Shown here: piece by piece, positions 59,701 to 64,000 of the stretch
Layout of the letters: each line of letters opens with the position of its first letter
Position numbering within the stretch: position 1 is the first letter of the stretch
Assembly (NCBI RefSeq): GCF_964355755.1
Contig: NC_092671.1
Coordinates: forward strand, 16,275,501 to 16,339,500
Length of the DNA: 64,000 nucleotides
Direction of reading: 5' to 3'
Source of the DNA: Antedon mediterranea
Lineage: Eukaryota; Echinodermata; Crinoidea; Comatulida; Antedonidae
Translations under genes and position numbers: made by a program
Notes under the pieces: model-generated
Database searches by the model: none
Told to the model about the DNA's origin: nothing
Seen by the model: only the letters and a program-made list of their open reading frames with translations

Positions 59701-62700
59701 GTAAGCGGCAAGACACAATTAAGATAGATTTTCACCGCTGTCGGTATTTTAAGTCACTGAAATGATGACGTAGATGGCCTGTTGAAATGCAGATAGTCTT
59801 TGATTGTATTGATGCCTTGAAAGAATGTGTTGGTATCAACAATCACTCTCTCTCTGAAGAATACTACATGTAAGTGAAAACAATTACATTAATGCAAATC
59901 AATCTCCAGTCAACCGGAAATGAAATTCATATTTAATGATTAATCAAGTAAAAATTGAATCACGCGCACGTTTTATGTGTGTATCCCACTCGATTAAACG
60001 GAATGATGATTAAAAGAGAAGGGTTTGTACTCTGTATTATTAGAACAAATATATAATTTATAGTACGTTTTATTAACTTTAATTACTCTACGACTAAGTC
60101 GGTATGATAATAGTAGCTTTTACGTTTTGCATGATACTATAACATCAATGTTAATCCGAACGACTTAAGGTGAGGGAGATCGTGTTTCGTGTTTAGTGTC
60201 GCTCTCAGCTAGCTCATCCGATTACAGTACAACCAAGGGAAAATGGTTCGAAAGATACATTAATTACCAATGTTACAATTCAAAACAAACACTCATCAGA
60301 TAATATAAAACGATGAAAAAATGTTGTGATAACATCTGAATACTCATCAGTGTAAAACATAGTCTAAGTTCTAGTCTGGTCATGTTTCGACTTAGAATAG
60401 CAAAAAAGATAATTATTTTGGCACACATACGTACAATAACTACATATTTGGGGCTAGTCTATGTAAAACAATGTATTCAGAAATCATGCGTCGTACAATA
60501 AGGAAAAAAAAATCAAAGAGCAAAAAGAAATATAAGCATACTGATATACATATAAAAAATCATATAAAAATTAAAAGTATACAACTTTTGCCGTTTGTGG
60601 ACTTCTCTAATGTTTATTGCAATACGCCAGTTTGCCAAAATTAATTTTTTTTTCCCGTATCATTTTAATTTCAATGTTATACCCGTCTTCAATATGTTCA
60701 GACTGTCTGTATTTTGAAAAGTTTTATATACCAGAATATTTTTTTAATGGCTCAGAAGGACTGAAGAAAAAATACGCATACTTGGTCTCCGAAGTTCTTT
60801 CGCGTCTGGTGTGACTATAATGATGTGTTATTTCCATTGGCGAAAATCCATACAGAGTTGTCTATACGTATTAGGCTTCAGGCGATCTACAGAAGAGATT
60901 GAGTATAATCAGTATTGATAATTAACAACCTGCTTTGCACATATCTATCAAGTAATTATACTTGTTTTGCTAATCTAAGTTAGTCCGTAATAAGTTAAAC
61001 ATAATTTTAATTCCAATCTTTTTAAAATTCATATTACTGTAGTACATGCAAATAGTTAGGTCCATTATCTTGAATTAATCGTGTTTTTGGTCTGGCGTGG
61101 TTGTAACTGAGTAAAGTTTGTAACACACACGTGGTGTCAATATTATTGGTAAAACGAGTTTTTTTCCTATTCAAAAATGATAGAATTGATTACGATGGAC
61201 TCATAACATTTGTTTTTTTATTTAAAAAAAATATTTCACTTTAAAAGTTATATTTAATGGCCTTATTATTAAGTTATGTTAATAGAACAAAATAAACGTT
61301 TACTATTTTCAATCATTAATCTTGCTACAGTAGTCTATTTTTAGCAACATAAATACTGTTTTTGTATTCTCGATATCATCGGCATGTTGTCAAGGAATAA
61401 ACTGTCCATATAAAGAGACAGAAAAAAAGAAAAGGTATTAGGCCTAAAGAAAATGATGTTACAATTGTAAATGCGTTTTATTATATTAACTATTATTATG
61501 CGAGAATTGTCCAAGAAAAAAAAATGTTAATGTTACTCAGTTTGGTTATATAGGGTATTTATTTACAGAAATTAATTAGTTTAGTTTTAAAGAAAGAAGA
61601 TGATTCATTCTGAGTATTAGCAGAGACGGTTTAGCAAACCCTTTTAGAAGTCATCCTCTGCTTATCACGCCAAACTTGGTCATTTTTTTTCCATCAATTT
61701 ACCTTTTCAACTAAATTAAACAGTAGCAATGCGGCTAACGAGCGAAAAATCAGTTTGAAATACGTAATTTCTTTAACTTGTCGATATTGACACTCTAGGA
61801 AGTTGTTTCTTGATCAAAGGAGAAACAACTATTTAATACAATGAATCACTTACCTTACATGTTATATCAATTGCCAGACAAGAACGTATTAGAATTTTAC
61901 ATAATGCAACTATTAAATTACATTTGATTTACGTTTATAAGACACAATCAATTAAAGCTACCGCGTCTCTTACAAAAAAAAAGATTATATTCTCCATTTA
62001 TTCTCAATCATATCAAAGAACACCAAGGTTATTAGGTTTTATCAAAACTATAGATCGAATGAAATCAGGTGATTTACGGATATTTGAAAGTATATCATCA
62101 ATCAATGATAATAATCATCTTATTGGTTAAAGTTGCTACATTTTTCCTTTTATTTTATTGTATTGAAACTTAATTAATTCTAGCCTAGCGCATATCTAAA
62201 ATTGCTTATTAATTAGGCCTAACTATTAATTTATTATTTTACACAAAGTTCGTAACCTGATCCTGAAACAATTCAATAATGGTACCGTACAAGTGAAAAT
62301 AGTAAAACCAGACAATTTCAGTCTTCCTTGGTCAAGCTAATCGAGCTTAGCCCGATTTTACATTAAAACAAATGTATATAATAATATATGTTATAATAGC
62401 CTGGTTTTCTGTATACACGGCGCCAATGAAGAGGACATTAGGGACATCAAAAGTATAATTCGACGAATTTAACCTATTTTTTTTCAATCTGACATTGTGG
62501 CATTCCCCTTGTTAATACATATAGTGTGGATCACTAACTACTGGTGTACATTCAATTCAATTATAACAAATTAATTCCAATTTATGTATACGACTATTTT
62601 ATGAAATTAAAACTAGTACAGTAATCGTATTAGATTTTTCGAAACAGAGAAACACAATACATAAATCAATAAGAAATTGAAGATTTGATGACCTTTTCAC

Positions 62701-63027
62701 AAATAAGATAAGAATGTATCTCTTCTGGGCATAACATGTCTTGATTGGCCAACGTAGGACAATACAATAACTGATAATTAACGTATGTATTGATGCGATT
62801 CTGTGAATTTACTATTTTGATCATTTGATTTTATTGGAAAGAATGTTTCTCAGTGGAAAGTTCAGAAATCCAGGCTAACTGCCAACATTAATTAACAACG
62901 TTCTAATTAACAATAATTATCATTTAGATAACAACAATATTATCAAGGCCAGCAAAATCAGGTTTAATTTTCATCACACCATATAAACTGTATGTCTTAC
63001 GATATTTCCCATCCCGTGTAAAGAACC

Positions 63028-63082
63028 TTTCCTTTAGGAGAACCACTCCTTTAGGACAACCACTCCGTCGGGACAACCCTTA
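63028..63082. repeat. 18-bp tandem repeat, 3 copies
   Basis: CTTTAGGAGAACCACTCC, TTTAGGACAACCACTCCG and TCGGGACAACCCTTATTC are successive 18-bp variants. GGGGACAACCCTATCAG recurs at about 63192, and a related CCCCTTATTAGAGGTTCCAC occurs near 56117-56137, so this may be a fragment of a dispersed repeat. Confidence 0.55.
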
Positions 63083-63433
63083 TTCACAGTAGTCAGTGTC
63101 ACCCTGTTAAGTGGACATTTCCGGAGAAGAAAGAACGATGGGTAATACAAGTTTTACTGAAACACTTAAAAGATCTGAGACACTTTATCCAGGGGACAAC
63201 CCTATCAGTCCCAAAGATATCCACCTAATATGATTGCGCTGTGATGTGGTTAAACAGGTATGCAAAAAAATCAAATTTACCAGCAAATCACTACAGACGG
63301 TCTCATATATAAGATAATAAAAATGATGGTCAATTTGTCTAATATACGTCACGTATCTACGTCATGGCAGCGTGAAGCACAGGGTCGGTCAATCGGTTAA
63401 AAAATAACGTGTTAGCGAGTCTGTCATTTAATA

Positions 63434-63436
<3 letters not shown>

Positions 63437-63464
<28 letters not shown>
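63437..63464. repeat. (AT)n microsatellite
   Basis: An interrupted then pure TA run of about 28 bp. Confidence 0.9.
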
Positions 63465-64000
63465 CAGCGATATAATGCAAGATAGTAGGAAGGAGAAGAA
63501 GTCGTGTCAGACAAGAGTGTCCATACTGACTCTTAAAAATAGGGAGAAAAATAGTACAGTGGCAAACATTTTTTATTTACTCTCTAATATCTACCGTACT
63601 CCTTGCAGTGCAGAGGATTTCTTACCAAAAACATTACGGTCTGCTTTCTCGGAGTACAGTAACCTTTGATAAGAAATTTGGGAACCTACAAACTTAATCT
63701 ACCCAAGGAAAGTTAACATCAAACAAAGCAACGGAGAAAACACTAACATATGCTGTTATGATTAAAGTATTGGAACATTCAATCAAGTACACAACTTATA
63801 GTGTAACATTACACTTAGGCCTAAAAGTACAATAATTAGCTTCACGAAGAATGTTACAATAAGCCTAAAGATAGTTACGTGTTATTATCATAGATCCATT
63901 TTTCTTTACTATGAAAAAATATCAATTTTGTTTTTTTATTTGTTTTGATATAACGTACTTTAGTAGTATATATGACAGTAAAATCTAGGACATGACCTAT

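Larger units (their letters stand above)
57730..63430. other. AT-rich DNA upstream of the secreted-protein gene
   Basis: No array or convincing ORF. It should contain the promoter and 5' UTR exon(s) of the minus-strand gene. Strong minus-strand donor-like sites are CCTG/GTAAGTTTC at 59577 and AAG/GTAAGTGATT at 61854. Only the first is a plausible neighbour of the signal-peptide exon. Confidence 0.35.

Overview
Eukaryotic, AT-rich (roughly two-thirds A+T), repeat-laden nuclear DNA, most likely from a marine invertebrate. A tRNA-derived SINE whose tail resembles SINEs known from echinoderms, an RTE/BovB-like LINE, CR1/L2-like LINE tails and the frequent octamer TAGGCCTA make a deuterostome such as an echinoderm plausible, but the species cannot be fixed from the sequence. 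There are no long host ORFs, no operons and no CRISPR arrays. Nearly all the long ORFs are translated repeats.

Layout. 0-24 kb: intergenic or intronic DNA with a 188-bp hairpin element at the left edge, a diverged tandem duplication (0.76-1.17 kb), a Z-DNA-prone CG-rich minisatellite (6.16-6.5 kb), a 40-bp tandem repeat abutting a SINE (8.84-9.36 kb), a 58-bp tandem repeat (9.4-9.75 kb), a foldback element (13.07-13.51 kb), a 15-bp AGATT minisatellite (16.78-17.0 kb), a perfect 33-bp hairpin (17.4 kb), a MITE (20.95 kb) and two eroded LINE 3' ends (19.0 and 23.5-23.9 kb). 24.1-41.45 kb: a large palindromic satellite with units of about 286 bp and short variants of about 195 bp. It has higher-order repeats of about 1437 bp and decayed units at both edges. 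It is interrupted once by a nearly full-length RTE-type LINE with a reading-frame break inside its reverse transcriptase. 44.0-44.8 kb: a 50-bp minisatellite open in all three forward frames. 47.0-48.35 kb: a minisatellite of about 49 bp with a 543-bp higher-order repeat. 48.4-56.4 kb: exons of a host gene on the minus strand. 56.4-64 kb: mostly plain AT-rich DNA with a second GACC-type element and an (AT)n tract.

The one host gene I can support was assembled from splice sites. A signal-peptide exon (56272-56379), a 43-bp exon (52976-53018) and a 105-bp exon (48527-48631) on the minus strand join in matching phase 0 and phase 1. They encode a small secreted protein of at least 79 residues that I do not recognise. 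A possible fourth 33-bp exon would create a Lys-Arg site, as in peptide-hormone precursors, but needs an implausibly short 47-nt intron. Two copies of one MITE family lie in its introns. The satellite and minisatellites lie downstream of, or possibly within, this gene, depending on where its 3' end is.
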